A stretch of DNA of 64,000 bases from Bullera alba (lineage: Eukaryota > Basidiomycota > Tremellomycetes > Tremellales > Bulleraceae), in the NCBI GenBank assembly GCA_001600095.1, contig BCIX01000001.1:6969198-7033197 (forward strand), in the 5' to 3' direction. Both the position numbers and the translations under genes were made by a program. Below the pieces are notes generated by a model. That model saw only the letters and a list, made by a program, of their open reading frames with translations. It did no database searches and was not told the origin of the DNA. This document shows positions 46,041 to 58,097 of this stretch, one piece after another. Position 1 is the first letter of the stretch; the number at the start of each line of letters is the position of its first letter.

Positions 46041-46670
46041 ATGAGGACCTATGAATTCAGCCTGGTTCCCGGAGAAGCTTCGACATCGGCGGTACCTACA
46101 TCCTCGGTTGCTCAGACAGGTGACGACATAGAGAGTTCAGGAAAGAAGCGGAAAGCATCTCGATCGGGAGCCGAACACAACATCCTTGTCTCCGACAGAA
46201 CCTCGACATCGGTGGTACCTACGCCTCCGGGCGTCCACACAGGCGGCAGCTCCGAGGTTGCAGGGGACGAGAGGAGACCGACGAGTCCGTCTTCAAACAC
46301 CCACTTACCGCTCTGGTTTCAGACAACGTTTAACAAGATGTTGGATCTATTTGAGCTGCACATCAAACGAGAAATGGGAAAATTGCATGAGGAGCACATT
46401 CGGGGTTTGACGGAGGGGTATCACAACGCTATTCAAGCTGCGGAGCTACGAGCTGAGCAGGCGGAGAGAAGCGCGAGGCAGGCGGAGGAGAAGATGCTAC
46501 ACGCAGAGCAACGGGCCAAGGCAGCGGAGGCACTGGTCCAGCAACTGAAGTCGCAGCCGGGAGGGGATGGAGGATTGCAACAGAGGAATGCGAACGATGC
46601 CGTTGAGAATGTGAGGGAGGAGGTGAAGGTTGAGAGCGGGAGGGCAGAGGTCAAGCTTGAGAGGGATTGA
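46041..46670 (+). CDS. Small coiled-coil protein with an internal duplication, uncharacterised
   Basis: Unrecognised, 209 residues from the first in-frame ATG (M-R-T-Y-E-F-S-L-V). The frame is open upstream to about 45950, so an earlier exon is possible. The first half is Ser/Thr/Pro-rich and holds two related units, T-S-A-V-P-T-S-S-V-A-Q-T-G and T-S-V-V-P-T-P-P-G-V-H-T-G, 41 codons apart with roughly 80% DNA identity. A basic K-K-R-K-A-S-R-S motif could be a nuclear signal. The second half (L-W-F-Q-T-T-F-N-K-M-L-D-L-F, then an Ala/Glu/Arg heptad-like run) is a predicted long helix/coiled coil ending in a Glu/Val tail. Stop 46668-46670. Confidence 0.5.
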   Translation: MRTYEFSLVPGEASTSAVPTSSVAQTGDDIESSGKKRKASRSGAEHNILVSDRTSTSVVPTPPGVHTGGSSEVAGDERRPTSPSSNTHLPLWFQTTFNKMLDLFELHIKREMGKLHEEHIRGLTEGYHNAIQAAELRAEQAERSARQAEEKMLHAEQRAKAAEALVQQLKSQPGGDGGLQQRNANDAVENVREEVKVESGRAEVKLERD

Positions 46671-47139
46671 CGGCTCTCGAGCAGACCCCGCTCGAGACGA
46701 GTGGCCATTGTATACATAGTGATTCAAAGTGTATGTAGGTAGACACGGACAGGTGAGTTACGTCGACTTTTATGCCCCCCAAGACCAAGCATGCTGGGCA
46801 AGCAAAATTGAGGAAGACAACCAACGGGAGGTCTAATCAGGCAGCCCGGACCTGTACTGTAGAGAGCCGTAAGAGGAGGGATGACGTGGGATTAAATCTG
46901 AAACGCGTCTGCCACGTGGTGACTGCAACACACCAAGACGCGCCGACCGTCCATGTGAAACGAGTGCGAGCAGCGATTCGAGCAGTGTAAGTTATCTTGT
47001 CGACATCACTCACTGCGAGCGCACACTCTGACTGTATCGAGGAGCAGCCGCCCCGTCACTCACATCCTGCCCGCCTTCGAAAATTCCAGCGACGACTGCA
47101 AAACCCCTGGAGCCCTTCAACAGACCGCTATCACCCACC
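46671..47139. promoter_or_regulatory. Upstream region of the IVY1-like gene
   Basis: A 469-base gap. CACGTG at 46913-46918 and ACGCGT at 46903-46908 lie about 230 bases before the next ATG. A 72-codon ORF at 46772-46990 is basic and unsupported. Confidence 0.4.
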
Positions 47140-48719
47140 ATGCCCACAGCCGTCGCGCCAGAAGCAAGACCGCATAGACCTCGCTTCGACTCTATGAAGA
47201 GTCAGTCCAGTGATGCCCCATCCGGGTGGGGAGTAAGGCCTCCATCGCCATCAGTAAGTGAACAAAGGATGTTTGTGTCATCCACTGTGCTCACCCATAC
47301 TGCAGTATTCCACGACTACCACCGGCAGCAGAGTCAATCTGCCCGCTGCGCACATGCTCATCACGCGGAAAGATCTTCGACAGTCAATAGCCTGTTTCGA
47401 GGACGTGAGTGACGAATTCGTGTGATTCTGGCTGACGCCCTCAGCTCACGGCGGCGGCAAAGGCGTATCGAAATGCTCTACTCGCCATGTCTTCCGCAAC
47501 AGCAGCGTTCGCCACGGCAATGGAGGCGTGCTCCAGGTGTGTAGCTAGCGATTTTGAATTTGAAGATAGCTTACCTTTCTCTCAGAGTGAAAGGCTGTCG
47601 AAGCTCAAACTCTGGACTGGCTGGCGCTTCGGGACTTCAATACCTCGTCTCGAATCACGAGCAGATCCTTGCAGACACCGTGTATAGGCAATTTGAGATC
47701 CCCCTCCTCGAGGCCCTGGACCACTACAAGCTCATCACCTCAGATCGACTGGTGGCATATGAGAAGAGTCTGTTTGAGCAGAGTACCCGTATCAAAAAGA
47801 CCGAGGGGGAGAATTTGCGCGTGGGAAGACGGCGGAAGAGGGATTTGCAGCAGTTTAGGCAGGCTCTAGCGGATTTACAGAGACAGGTGGACGAGCTGGA
47901 CTCGATCAAAGCGAGCTATCACGAGGAAGTCCTGGAAGGCGAGGACGAGGTGGGTCACAAAGCCTAGGCGGGGCTAATTGTCTTAGGTATGGGACACTGT
48001 ATTGGGCAAAGTCGCATTTGTGATCAGGAGCCAGCTCGACTTTTACGAAAAGCTAGCTGGGAAGGCGAGCGATCCTATCCTGGAACCATTGGTATCTTCA
48101 ATACCCGACCCATTTGATTCTTATGGACCACCCAAAGAGGATGGCCAGCTATTCAGCGTTCTAGCACCGTGAGTAAAGCAGCAAGACTCAATGCTCATAG
48201 TCATTTAGCCTATCGATGCTCGACTCGACGCCACAGTCGCCCAATCCTGGTCTATCACGCACTCATTCCTCCCCAGCGGCGGTCTCGGTAGCATCGTCCT
48301 CCACGCCGGGGACCAGCTCGCCGCTTAAGCCGGCCCCGTTCTTGACGACCATCAGTAGCCCGTCCAAAGCCGAGACTAGCCAGATATCAGCCATGGGCGA
48401 GTCGGGCTGGGTGGACGACGAGGATGAATCGCGTGGTGGAAGGGCGAGGCGGGAACTCAGCGTGATCGACGAGCAGGCCAGTAATTACGCCAAGGATAGC
48501 GAAGAGACTGAACCTCCTGCGACAGACGAAGCCCTGGGAACACAAGGTGTGACTGAGGAGGGTGACAGGGCGGTAGCCGATGTGGAAAATGGCGCGGAGG
48601 AGAATCAGCAGCCTTCGCCATCTATACCTGGAGGCGTGGTGGAAGAGGACAGCCCGATGGACGCAGTCGTCGAGGAGCAAAGCGAGGGCAGTCCCAATAC
48701 CGACAGAAATCAGGAATAG
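47140..48719 (+). CDS. IVY1-like BAR-type phospholipid-binding protein
   Basis: Resembles fungal Ivy1, a vacuole/endosome protein binding phospholipids, Ypt7 and Vps33. The ATG is at 47140. After a polar head comes Q-S-I-A-C-F-E-D-L-T-A-A-A-K-A-Y-R-N-A-L-L-A-M-S, then F-A-T-A-M-E-A-C-S-R and S-G-L-Q-Y-L-V-S-N-H-E-Q-I-L. Next is a long helical, coiled-coil core with F-E-I-P-L-L-E-A-L-D-H-Y-K, V-A-Y-E-K-S-L-F-E-Q-S, R-R-K-R-D-L-Q-Q-F-R-Q-A-L and Y-H-E-E-V-L-E-G-E-D-E-V-W. This is the three-helix BAR/IMD-like layout. The C-terminus is Ser/Pro-rich then acidic and disordered. Four or so introns; stop TAG 48717-48719. Confidence 0.75.
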
Positions 48720-49220
48720 ATGGCGGCCTGTGGTTCCCAGTGTGCATTGTGTACCGCTCATCTGGGCGTGATTATATAGACCATCGTTGTAGTGCCCATC
48801 TCCTGTATGCAGCTATGCAGCCAGTGTAGTCTAGGACTCACGAGCTCACCAACGAGGTATCTTATCTCGGCCAAAAGCGATGACCCGATTCCGCGTCGTT
48901 TTCCACGTTTCGGATGGGTGGCAATGACAGCGTCAGAGACGACAATGAAGGGATCTACGTTGGTGTTCTCTACTCTTCACACTTCACTCATACAAGGCCG
49001 CTGCATAGTCGAGCCTGAGCGGTCTCTGGTGCCACTCGCACCTCGGCTCGCTCGTTGGATTACAGGCCCGGAATCCACTTTGGACGGGAGGAGATCTCGC
49101 TGCGACCGCCTGATATATCTGCTCGCCCCGCAGCCACAAGCTCGTGCCGGTCAGTCATTCTCGACCACTTTCTAGTCACCATTCCACCACATTCAACACA
49201 TTGGATCTTAGCCTGGCGGA
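48720..49220. promoter_or_regulatory. Intergenic region, IVY1-like to TMEM184
   Basis: A 501-base gap between tandem genes. ORFs on both strands are short and unrecognised. Confidence 0.35.
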
Positions 49221-52131
49221 ATGTCACTACCTGATTTCCCTGGAAGAGGAGGGCAAGGGGACTCCTCACAGCCTATACACGTTGACACGCCATCCGCCGG
49301 TGCGGGGAACCATCTGCCTATATGGCTTCTCGCGCTCTGCGGGGCTTTCACCGCCGTCGGTAAGTCATTGAGCCTCTGTGGAGGGTGTATGCTAATGAGG
49401 TAACAGCCACTGCGGTCTCGGTGATGAGTATGACCCTGCAGTTGAAGAATTATAGGAAGCCCAGTTTACAGAGAGCAGTAGTGCGGATCATGGTGATGTG
49501 AGTCTGAATTCTGCGTTGGCGTTGTGGTGGACTCGTGGCTGATGATATGGTGACTATGCAGGGTACCTCTCTACGCCATCTCCTCCTTGATCGCGTTGTT
49601 CTCGCTCGAAGCTGCGTTCTTCATCGACGCCGTGAGGGATCTATACGAGGTGTGTACTGGCGGAGCGACAACAAACACAGCCTCACATGTTGACGGGTAC
49701 CCTCTCAGGCCTTTGTCATCTACACATTCCTCCAGCTGCTCATCACCTACCTCGGCGGAGAGCGCTCACTATTGATCATCCTGCATGGACGACCACCTAT
49801 CCCCCATCCATTCCCCTTCAACCTCTTCCTCAACCCAATGGACGTTTCCGACCCATGGACTCTGCTCAACCTCAAACGAGGCGTCTTGCGTGGGTGACCC
49901 GAATCCCAGGACACTCAAATACTGATCCCGCCATAGAATATGTCCAGATCAAGCCGCTCCTCGTGGTCGCAACGGTCATACTCAAAGTGACGGGCACGTA
50001 CAAAGAGGGTAAATTCGCCGCAGACTCGGGTTACACCTACATCTCCATCGTGTACAACACGTCCATCTGTCTCAGTCTATAGTGAGCATAGGGGGTGTCG
50101 TGGATGGCTCGTACTGACGTGCTGCAGCTGCTTGGCCATGTTCTGGGTATGCGTTAGTGACGATCTCAAGCCGTTCCGGCCTTTACGTGAGTGCGATTAG
50201 TTGCGGTGCTGCAAGTGTCTGACGATTGGTAGCCAAATTCCTCTGCGTCAAGGGTATCCTCTTCTTCTCCTTCTGGCAATCGATTGCCATCTCCTTCCTG
50301 GTCGCTGTCAAAGCCATAAAGAAAGGTAAGCTAAGACTTGAGCGCTGTAGCTGACCCGTCAGTCGGACCATATACCGATGCCGAGCACATGTCGCTCGCG
50401 CTGGTCGACTCGCTCATCTGCTTTGAGATGCCTCTCTTTGCCATTGCACATGTGAGCAAATCTGCGTTGGGTCAGTGTTGACAAACAGCAATACGCCTTT
50501 CAAGCGAGCGATTACATCGATCACTCTTTGTTATACGCAGTGAGCAGAATAACATCGACGACTTGTGACTTGGCTGACCGGAGTAGGCGCGACTACCCTT
50601 CATCTATGCCCTACGGGATGCATTCGGCCTCAAGGACGTTTGGGAGGACACGAAAGACACTCTCAAAGGTCGAGGCGTCTCATACCAGGCGTACGAACCG
50701 GCCGAAGGAGGACTTCATCATGGACTCGGTCGACAAAAGCGTATAAGAGCCGGGTTGCGATATTCGAAAGGCGGTTCTATCAAGTATTGGATCCCAATGC
50801 CCGGAGACGAGAACAAGACAAAGGGCAACACGGGTCCGATCTCCGCCATCAAACGGAGAATAGACGCTAGATTGACTGCAAGAGAGGGGTATGCGCCGCT
50901 GCTCCCCGAACAGAGCGCCAAGATCGTGCATGGAGATCCGGACGAGCGTGACCAGGAGGGCGAGGGCAACGGAGTCAACAGGGTTCAATGGGGCGGCGTG
51001 TACGGTCTGAACGGGAGCCACGGCGGAGACGACACATCGGACGATTCAGACGCCGCAAGTCTTGATTTCGACTCTGTAGATGACGACGAGGACAATCTGT
51101 ACGAGAGAGCGAGGAGGATCGGATACGCTGGATTCCCGAATGTCGATGTCAGTCGAGAAGAGAAGATCAGGCGGTTGCGGCAGGAAGAAGAGGAGATTAT
51201 GAGTGGAAAGACGAAGAAGACGACACGGCGAAGTGCGAACAAGGGCAAGAGCAAGGGTCTGCCCAGATCACAAAGCGATGGCCGGGTGAATCGGAAAGGG
51301 GCAGGCAAGGGCAAAGGGAAAGACAAGCAGAGTGCCCATGGAGTCTACGGCGCTTGTGAGTGATCGACGGTTAGGCTGTGCTGAGCTTTGACAGGGGCAG
51401 ACAAGATCACGCAGATATCCGACTCGAGCTCGGACGAAGATACAGCCAAGGCTCAACCCGCGACATCCAATGGTTCCGGCTCGAGGAGCAAATCACGGCC
51501 AAGAGATGCAGTGGACGGTGTGCCGGATGGTGATCAAGGCTTGAGCTCGGCTCAGATCAAATGGACCAAGACGAACATCAGCAAAAATTTGAAACCTCCT
51601 TCGATCACACATCGATGGTCGAATCCAGACGCACCGTCGAAATCCTCGCCATTCTTCTCCCTCGGCGAAGACGAGGATGGAGAGGATGATGGTGCGTCCA
51701 AGACCCGCTCACGCAATGGCGCGCTTACGCCCACTGATCGACCACTACCTCCCGACGCTCGAGATTTGGTGGTAGACGATCCCCAAGCGGTCGACGAAGC
51801 CAAAGCCCGGGAACGGAGACGTGGAGAGCCACAGACCAAAGCCCCAACCCACGTCTACGTCCATCAAACGCAGAACAATGCCCCTTCCTCCCCGAGCGAA
51901 GTTGGCGAAGTGGGCGAAGGCAACGACGAGGAGAGAGAGGGCGTCGACATTGAAGAAGTCTATTCGCCGGGCGCGACGGACGGTACGAAACTGAGTGATA
52001 ATATCAAACAGGGCGAAATGCCCGGTGGAGATCCGATCAAACAGCTAGAAAGGATAGAAGAGCGGGTGACGAGGCCGACGCCCCCGGCTCACCTTGGCAA
52101 CTTTGCCGACGAGAACAATCCATGGGCATAG
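49221..52131 (+). CDS. TMEM184/OST-alpha family (DUF300) membrane protein
   Basis: ATG at 49221; about ten introns in the first half. Seven or so hydrophobic segments begin with L-P-I-W-L-L-A-L-C-G-A-F-T-A-V. Family signatures are L-Q-L-K-N-Y-R-K-P-S-L-Q-R-A-V-V-R-I-M-V-M-V-P-L-Y-A-I-S-S, F-Y/L-Q-L-L-I-T-Y-L-G-G-E-R, V-Q-I-K-P-L-L, F-L-C-V-K-G-I-L-F-F-S-F-W-Q and a late H-Q-Y-A-F. The C-terminal half (about 400 residues) is cytosolic-type, disordered, with acidic and Lys/Arg tracts. It ends in conserved-looking A-H-L-G-N-F-A-D-E-N-N-P-W-A, stop 52129-52131. The yeast relative is vacuolar; transport or signalling roles are proposed but unproven. Confidence 0.85.
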
Positions 52132-52328
52132 GCCGTGAAGCGGACTAGTGTGTAAGGAAGAAGAGGGGGTCGATGATCGTTGTCATATCAAGTAACAAGT
52201 CACGCATTTAGACCATTTCATTAATTGTCATTTCATGATGTTCACGATGTAATCATGTCCAAAGAATGAGCGCGAGTGCTAGTGTACGATGGAGATTGTC
52301 TCTCCGTACACAGTAGCAAGACTCTCGC

Positions 52329-54856
52329 TCACTCGAGTCCGTCAAACATGCCTCCGCTCAGGCCACCACCCTGGTCACCTTTCTTCAGGCGCTTGGCCGC
52401 GCGCTCCTCCCTGACCTCCTTCTTCAACACCTTGTACTCGTGGTCAAAGCCCCCTTCCTCACCATCCTCATCACCGCCCACAGTGGCCTTTGCCTTCTTG
52501 CCCTCCGCCGCCGCTGCTCTCGCTGCTTTCTCCCTCCTCAAGGCTTCGATCGGACCGATATCGCCCTCCTTCTCCGCGGCCTCGAGCTCAAGTGCCCATT
52601 CTGCGTCTTTCCGCTTGTCCTTCTTCTCCCGCCTCTCCTCCTTTTTCGCCTTGCGTTCCTTCTTCTCCGACCAGGCTTCCCTCATCTCCGCCCTGATCTT
52701 CTTCTTCTTCATCTCCTCCGAGGTGTTCTCCGCCGATCGCTTCTCCTTTTTGGTCTGCAGTTCGGCCAATCTAGCCGCTTCTTTGGCTTTCGAGCCGTAC
52801 GCAAAGTTGTCCCACTACCGACGTCAGTAAATGGCCACATGTATGAGTGGACTAAACTCACATCCACCATTTCCTCCTCCCAAGGCATCTCCTCGACATC
52901 GTCATCAATTTCTTTGCCCTCTTCTCGGGCTTTGGCATTCCGCTTGAGCCTCGCATCCCGTCTCTTTTTCCAGTCCCGTACTTCAGGCATCGCAGGTAGC
53001 CGCAGCAAGCCATAAGCGATGGCCATGGCGTTGAAATCGATGTCGACAATTCGGAAAATGTACGAGGCCTCGTGCTTCGTATAGGCCCTCAGAGCAGAGA
53101 CGAACGCTTTAGCTCCCTGATCATTATCAGCAGTTGACAAGTCAGGCCATGTTCGCGCTGCTCACCTTGTCCACCAGTTCTCTATCCGTCTTGACCAGAC
53201 GTCGGATCTCTGTCATTAGGTCCAAAGCCGCCGGATCTAGGGATTCTGGAGCCTCCACCTCTTCCAGTCCTACATCCAGATACGGCTGTCTCGTCAATGG
53301 TAATTTCCTCACCGTCATAAAGTCTAGGAAGGTCAGCTTGACTCATCCCTTTGGTTGTAGAACTGACCGACATAGTCCTCTTCTCTGCCTTTACCAAGTA
53401 GAACGATACCCTTGCCCTTCCTCCCCGCTCTGGCTGTTCTTCCAGCGCGATGACTGAATGTCTTTGGGTCGGTGGGCGGGTCGTACTGGATCACAACGTC
53501 CACATCGTCAAAGTCAACTCCTCTCGCTGCGACGTCGGTGCACAGCAGGACCGCGGGCTCAAGGTGAGAGGAGGGATGAGAGGTGAATGTCGTCAGAGCG
53601 GTCTGCCGTATTCTAGGTGGAAGGTCGCCATGGAACGAGGTGAGATGGAACCCTGACATGGTCGAGTGGTTGGTCAGGACTCTGTAGAAATAGTCGACGG
53701 CGGCACAGGTGGAAAAGTACACGATGAACTTTGCCGCCTCGTTGATCTTCGACTCCCGCCGCAGAAGTCGGATCAGTTGTAGCGTCTTCTCCGCATGTCG
53801 GCAGGTCAGATAGGTGTTTTGCAGACTGCACGACGTGAGCGAGGTGTAGCCAGACTTGGGGTGATGACTCACCCTGTGGGCGTGCGGCGTTCCTGCGGCT
53901 CCTCGCCTTTCCGCTTGTCCTTCAAGTTGACCACAATCCTGACGGGGTTCCTCAATCCCAAGCCGACCATCTCTTCCACGGCATCCGTCATTGTCGCTGA
54001 GAAGAGGTGCGTCCTACGCTGTTTGGGCAAGTGTCTCATGATCCTCTCCACGTCCTTCCTATGGTCCGGGGCGGACAGCAATCTGTCCGCTTCGTCGAGC
54101 ACCAAGACGTCAAAGTCGGCCACTTTGACAATTTGAATACCCTTTGGAGAGAGGAGGAAAGAAGCGAGTCTCCCCGGCGTGCCAACGATGATATGCGAAG
54201 CTTGGGAGAGGAACGTCTCGTAGGGTGTTGGTGTGCCAGACGTGACTAAAAGTGGAAGGGGAATCGCAGGGTCGACGGGCGGCTGAGTTGGCGGCGAGGG
54301 TGATCGGGAGGATGAAGCGACTGGTCCGTCGGTTTCTTCGGTTTGAACTCGGTGTAGAGTGGAGATGAACAGGGTGAACACTTCGTGGATCTGTTGCGCA
54401 AGCTCTCTGTAGATCCGATGAGTATCAGAGTTGTCTTATCGAGGAAGATCGATGAGCAGCTCACCTCGTGGGCGCTATCACCAGCGCGGCCACTTGTCCC
54501 TTCTTGTACTTCTCCTCACGACGGCATATCCTCTCCAAAATCGGTATCACATACGACAACGTCTTTCCAGAACCAGTAACAGCCTGAGCTTCTCTCAGCA
54601 CTTATACCCTCATCATCAGTATAGAGCCGCGGCCCACCTCTACCACGCAGTCCTGGTTCTTCATGGAACGGGGTATCGTCCCCGCCTGCACCGGCGTTGT
54701 CCTCGTGAATCCCATATTGCGAACGACATCAAGACTGGCAATGTCAGCATCCTTCGAGTGATGTACAGATCACACCCACATCCAGGGCTGTAGAGGCGGC
54801 TGGAGCGACTCCCAAGTTGCACCAATGGCCGGAGCGGATCCTAGAGGTCGAGCCAT
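52329..54856 (-). CDS. SPB4: SPB4 ATP-dependent RNA helicase (60S biogenesis)
   Basis: DEAD-box helicase needed for 25S/28S rRNA maturation in the nucleolus. ATG at 54856. The Q-motif region W-E-S-L-Q-P-P-L and F-T-R-T-T-P-V-Q precede motif I (A-V-T-G-S-G-K-T), Ia (A-P-T-R-E-L-A-Q-Q-I), Ib (V-G-T-P-G-R-L), II (V-L-D-E-A-D), III (S-A-T), V (C-T-D-V-A-A-R-G-V-D) and VI (H-R-A-G-R-T-A-R-A-G). The Spb4 C-terminal extension is present (F-V-S-A-L-R-A-Y-T-K-H-E, W-D-N-F-A-Y-G), then a Lys/Glu-rich coil and G-G-M-F-D-G-L-E at the end. A Ser/Pro insert after L-H-R-V-Q is longer than in yeast. About six introns. Divergent from SCO1. Confidence 0.93.
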
Positions 54857-55225
54857 GTCGATCCTGTTTTTGCTCAGTTGTGGTCCGGTGTGCGATCTTC
54901 GGGAGAATCCTGACAATTAGAACGCTTGTTCTCCCCTGCGTATGAGGATGCAATAGGTTGTTACTTCGCTGCACCCTCTGTCGCCATCGATTACACGCTC
55001 GTCGCTGTCGGTGGACCTGTCGGCAACAACAGAAATGTCAAGTCACGTGATCGGAGATGGATCGGACATCTCCGCCGGAAAGTCGAGATCGATCCGTCTG
55101 CTGTCTTCCGCTGGGCGAGCTGCAGCATGCTATACCTCTACTTCTACGAGTTAGCATAGCTCTCAGTCTGATTGTGTACCGTCCTCGGCCTCGCTCACTA
55201 CCCTCACCGACGCAGCAACACCGCC
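54857..55225. promoter_or_regulatory. Divergent promoter, SPB4/SCO1
   Basis: A 369-base gap between starts, with CACGTG at 55044-55049. No gene. Confidence 0.4.
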
Positions 55226-56280
55226 ATGCAGTCGTTCAAGCCTTTGTTGAGGCAGACTCCCGCCCTCAGGTCCAGTTTACGGCCTCGGAGCGGCAACATC
55301 CTCCGTCAGCCGATCATCGGGAGACGGTTCGCATCATCTAGAGAGGAGCAATTGCGGGATAAAGCCAATGTCGGGGTGAGTGGGAGTCCTCGGATCGTTA
55401 GACCTGGAACAGAGTGCTGACATCCTCTTAGCCATTCACATGGAAGGCCGCATCGCTATTCCTGCTCACCGGTGCCGGACTGTATTTCTACTTTGAATCG
55501 GAAAAGGCTGCCCAAGTGCAACGCAAGAGTGTGTCACTCTCGTATTGTATCATCAAGAGGAAGTTCAAGACAGGAGGCTGACGTTTGTGATCGTTCAGAG
55601 GAAGAGTTGATCACGCAGAGATTCGGTAAACCCTCGATTGGCGGTCCCTTCACCTTGACCGATGCCAACGGTCAACCGTTCACGGAGAAGGAGTTATTGG
55701 GCAAGTGGACTTTGATATACTTCGGCTTCACGCATTGTCCCGATATCTGCCCCGAGGAGCTTGACAAGATGGGCGAGGCGGTCGACAAGATCCAAGGGTT
55801 TGGAGGGGAGAACAGCGTTTTGCCATTGTTCATCAGCGTCGATCCAGCGAGAGACAGTGTGGCTCAGGTAAAGAAATATATCCAGGGTGAGTGTTTGCAG
55901 ACGTATACTGGGTTACCGAATCTGACGCAGTTGATCATAGACTTTCACCCAAAGATGGTCGGCCTGACGGGAGACTGGGCGGCTGTGAAGGCGATCTGCA
56001 AGACGTATCGGGTATACTTTTCCACTCCACCTGATGCGAAACCTACCGACGACTACTTGGTCGATCACTCGTGAGTCAGCTGGATGCCCCTTGCGCTGGC
56101 CTAGAAAGCTGACCCGGGCTTAGTATCTTCTTCTACTTGATGGACCCATTGGGCCAGTTTGTCGATGCGTTTGGCAAAAACACTTCGTCGTATGAAGTCG
56201 CGGAGAAGGTCAAAGTGGCGATGGAGCAGTGGGAGAAGGCAGGAGGTCACGAAGCCGCTGGTGTCGCAAGGCCACTATAG
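55226..56280 (+). CDS. SCO1: SCO1-like copper chaperone for cytochrome c oxidase
   Basis: Inner-membrane protein that delivers copper to Cox2. ATG at 55226; Arg/Leu/Ser-rich presequence (M-Q-S-F-K-P-L-L-R-Q-T-P). A single membrane helix follows (A-S-L-F-L-L-T-G-A-G-L-Y-F-Y-F). The thioredoxin-like domain contains I-G-G-P-F-T-L-T-D, L-I-Y-F-G-F-T-H-C-P-D-I-C-P-E-E-L with the C-x3-C copper site, F-I-S-V-D-P-A-R-D, and D-Y-L-V-D-H-S-I-F-F-Y-L with the copper-ligand His. It ends H-E-A-A-G-V-A-R-P-L, stop 56278-56280. Four introns. All metal ligands present. Confidence 0.95.
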
Positions 56281-56500
56281 GTTAGGATTAGAGCATCCGG
56301 GCGTCAGGTCGACATCGTCACGAGTAATTATACACATTTGTTCATTGTACCAAAACGCATGGATCATACAACTACTCTTGATATGCGTCGAGAGGCCCCA
56401 GGTGGCCGCCGCGTCACTGCCTGTGATCGCGATTCATCTTTCCGTCTCCATATCCATGAACGTCTCCCGATGACCCAGAATGCCGATACGCTCAGGCGCC

Positions 56501-57814
56501 TCACTGGTTTGCTCCTGAGGATGGCCTCGATCTCTTCTTTGGTTGTCTGACCAACTCGCTTTCGTCGAAGGGGCGATATCTCTGTTTTTGCTTTGAGGTT
56601 GATGCCGATGGCGTGGGTGTATGAGTGGATGCCTTGACTTGCTGAGGCCCATGTCGAGGATACCCCGCTGACGCACGTCTCTCCCCCTTCGCGGGTGTCG
56701 CACGGTGAGACGCCTCTCTTCTGTCGGTATGGGAGTGTGTCGGTGGGCTGCTGTATGGAGACGTCTCTACGCCGTCTGCCTGATTGGGATGCTGATCTGA
56801 TGATCTATCACTCCTCGATCGACTTGGCCCTGCATGCGACTGCTGGGGATAGTCAGCCGACTAGCTACAAGTGGCGCTCAGTAGTGCTGAGCTCACCTCG
56901 ACTCTTGACTCCTGCGCGGGTGGAGACAAGGATATGCCTCGACTATCGTGGTGGTCGTATAGCTCCGCCTCTCCCGGCCACCTCGCGAACAACGTCCTCA
57001 GGTCTTCTAGCGTCTCTTCCGACACTTGAAGTATCCTCCGGGCGTAGTAGCTCATATCGTTGTTGTCGTGGTGATTAGGTTTGTCCCTCGAATTGGGTCG
57101 TTTGAGGCCGGCTCTGGAGCTGCGGTCAGCATTATGCATTCAGGACCCGCAGATCAATCTACTCACCGTTCAGCATCTTCCGCAGCTGCGTGCCATCTCA
57201 TGGCCTTTGTCCTGTGCAATCTCGCAATTTCGACGTCGTCGTCCGACATGACGCGTATGAACAGCATACCATTCATTCGTAGGTTCTCCTTCAGTTCCTC
57301 GTGATCACGGGGCAATTTAGGAAAGTAGATGTCGATCAGTTCGGTGATCTTCCGTAGAGGGACATTGGGGTCCGATAGCACGGCTTTGATATGCTGAGCA
57401 CTTACTCAGCCCCTTTTTCTCATCATCTGAAGCTCGACTCACCTCTTTCCGTAACTCCATGGATATCCTCATAAAAACCTCATCCTTGTCGTTCTTCTCG
57501 ATATCGGACAGTCCTTCTTCCTCGACTCTAGTGAGCAGTTTCCTCCTGAGCATTTCCGCTTCATCATAGCCCTCTTCCTGGTATTGCTTGGTCAACGTGG
57601 CATTGCGATTCAGAAGTTTCGCTGCTTCTGGTCGGATTCCTCGAGCATAAAGCTGAGCTCCTGCGAAGCAATTCAAGACGATCGGCAAAGATGACCATTT
57701 CGGCCGCGGTTCGAGTAGTTCATGGATTTTCTTGACGAGGAGCGGGAGTTTAGCATATTCCGGCTGGCCGGCTCCCTTGGCTCCCTGCGAGGCGTCGACG
57801 ACTGGCGGTGCCAT
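56501..57814 (-). CDS. Uncharacterised helical protein with basic Ser/Pro tail
   Basis: Not recognised. The ATG at 57814 gives M-A-P-P-V-V-D-A-S-Q-G. A helical, globular-looking N-terminal domain follows (L-P-L-L-V-K-K-I-H-E-L-L-E-P-R-P-K, A-G-A-Q-L-Y-A-R-G-I-R-P-E-A-A, Y-D-E-A-E-M-L-R-R-K-L-L). Then come E-V-F-M-R-I-S-M-E-L-R-K, a block with I-D-I-Y-F-P-K-L-P-R-D and M-N-G-M-L-F-I-R-V-M-S-D-D, and S-Y-Y-A-R-R-I-L-Q-V-S. The last intron ends at GCTAG near 56850 and keeps phase. The final exon is disordered, His/Ser/Pro-rich with K-Q-K-Q-R-Y-R-P-F and P-K-K-R-S-R-P-S-S, a probable nuclear signal; TGA at 56501-56503. Function unknown. Confidence 0.65.
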
Positions 57815-58097
57815 AGCGCTGCGTTGGCGTATGGCCAGATGGGGTTGGTGCAGGTTGCGATGAGACTAGACCCGGTCAATGTCTGACCACAGAGAGAGAG
57901 ACAGTGCCAGACAATGAGGTCACACGGTAAAATCGATTTGGGAAACGCGTGATTTAATTTGCTGGCGAACGGCCGACGCGTTCATACGCGTCGTTGCCAA
58001 TCGTCTTGCTGCGATACTGAGCCAGACATCCCGACCTAGAGCATCCAGTCTCTCATTGTGTCATATCAACCTACCGACGACGACGCTGATCCGACGA

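Noticed and set aside
26659..46895. Identical 16-base word GATGACGTGGGATTAA at 26659-26674 and 46880-46895, both in promoters
   Set aside because: About one such shared 16-mer is expected by chance in 64 kb, so two copies alone do not define a motif.
46772..46990. 72-codon basic plus-strand ORF before the IVY1-like gene
   Set aside because: Short, no motif, overlaps promoter sites, and composition is unlike neighbouring proteins.
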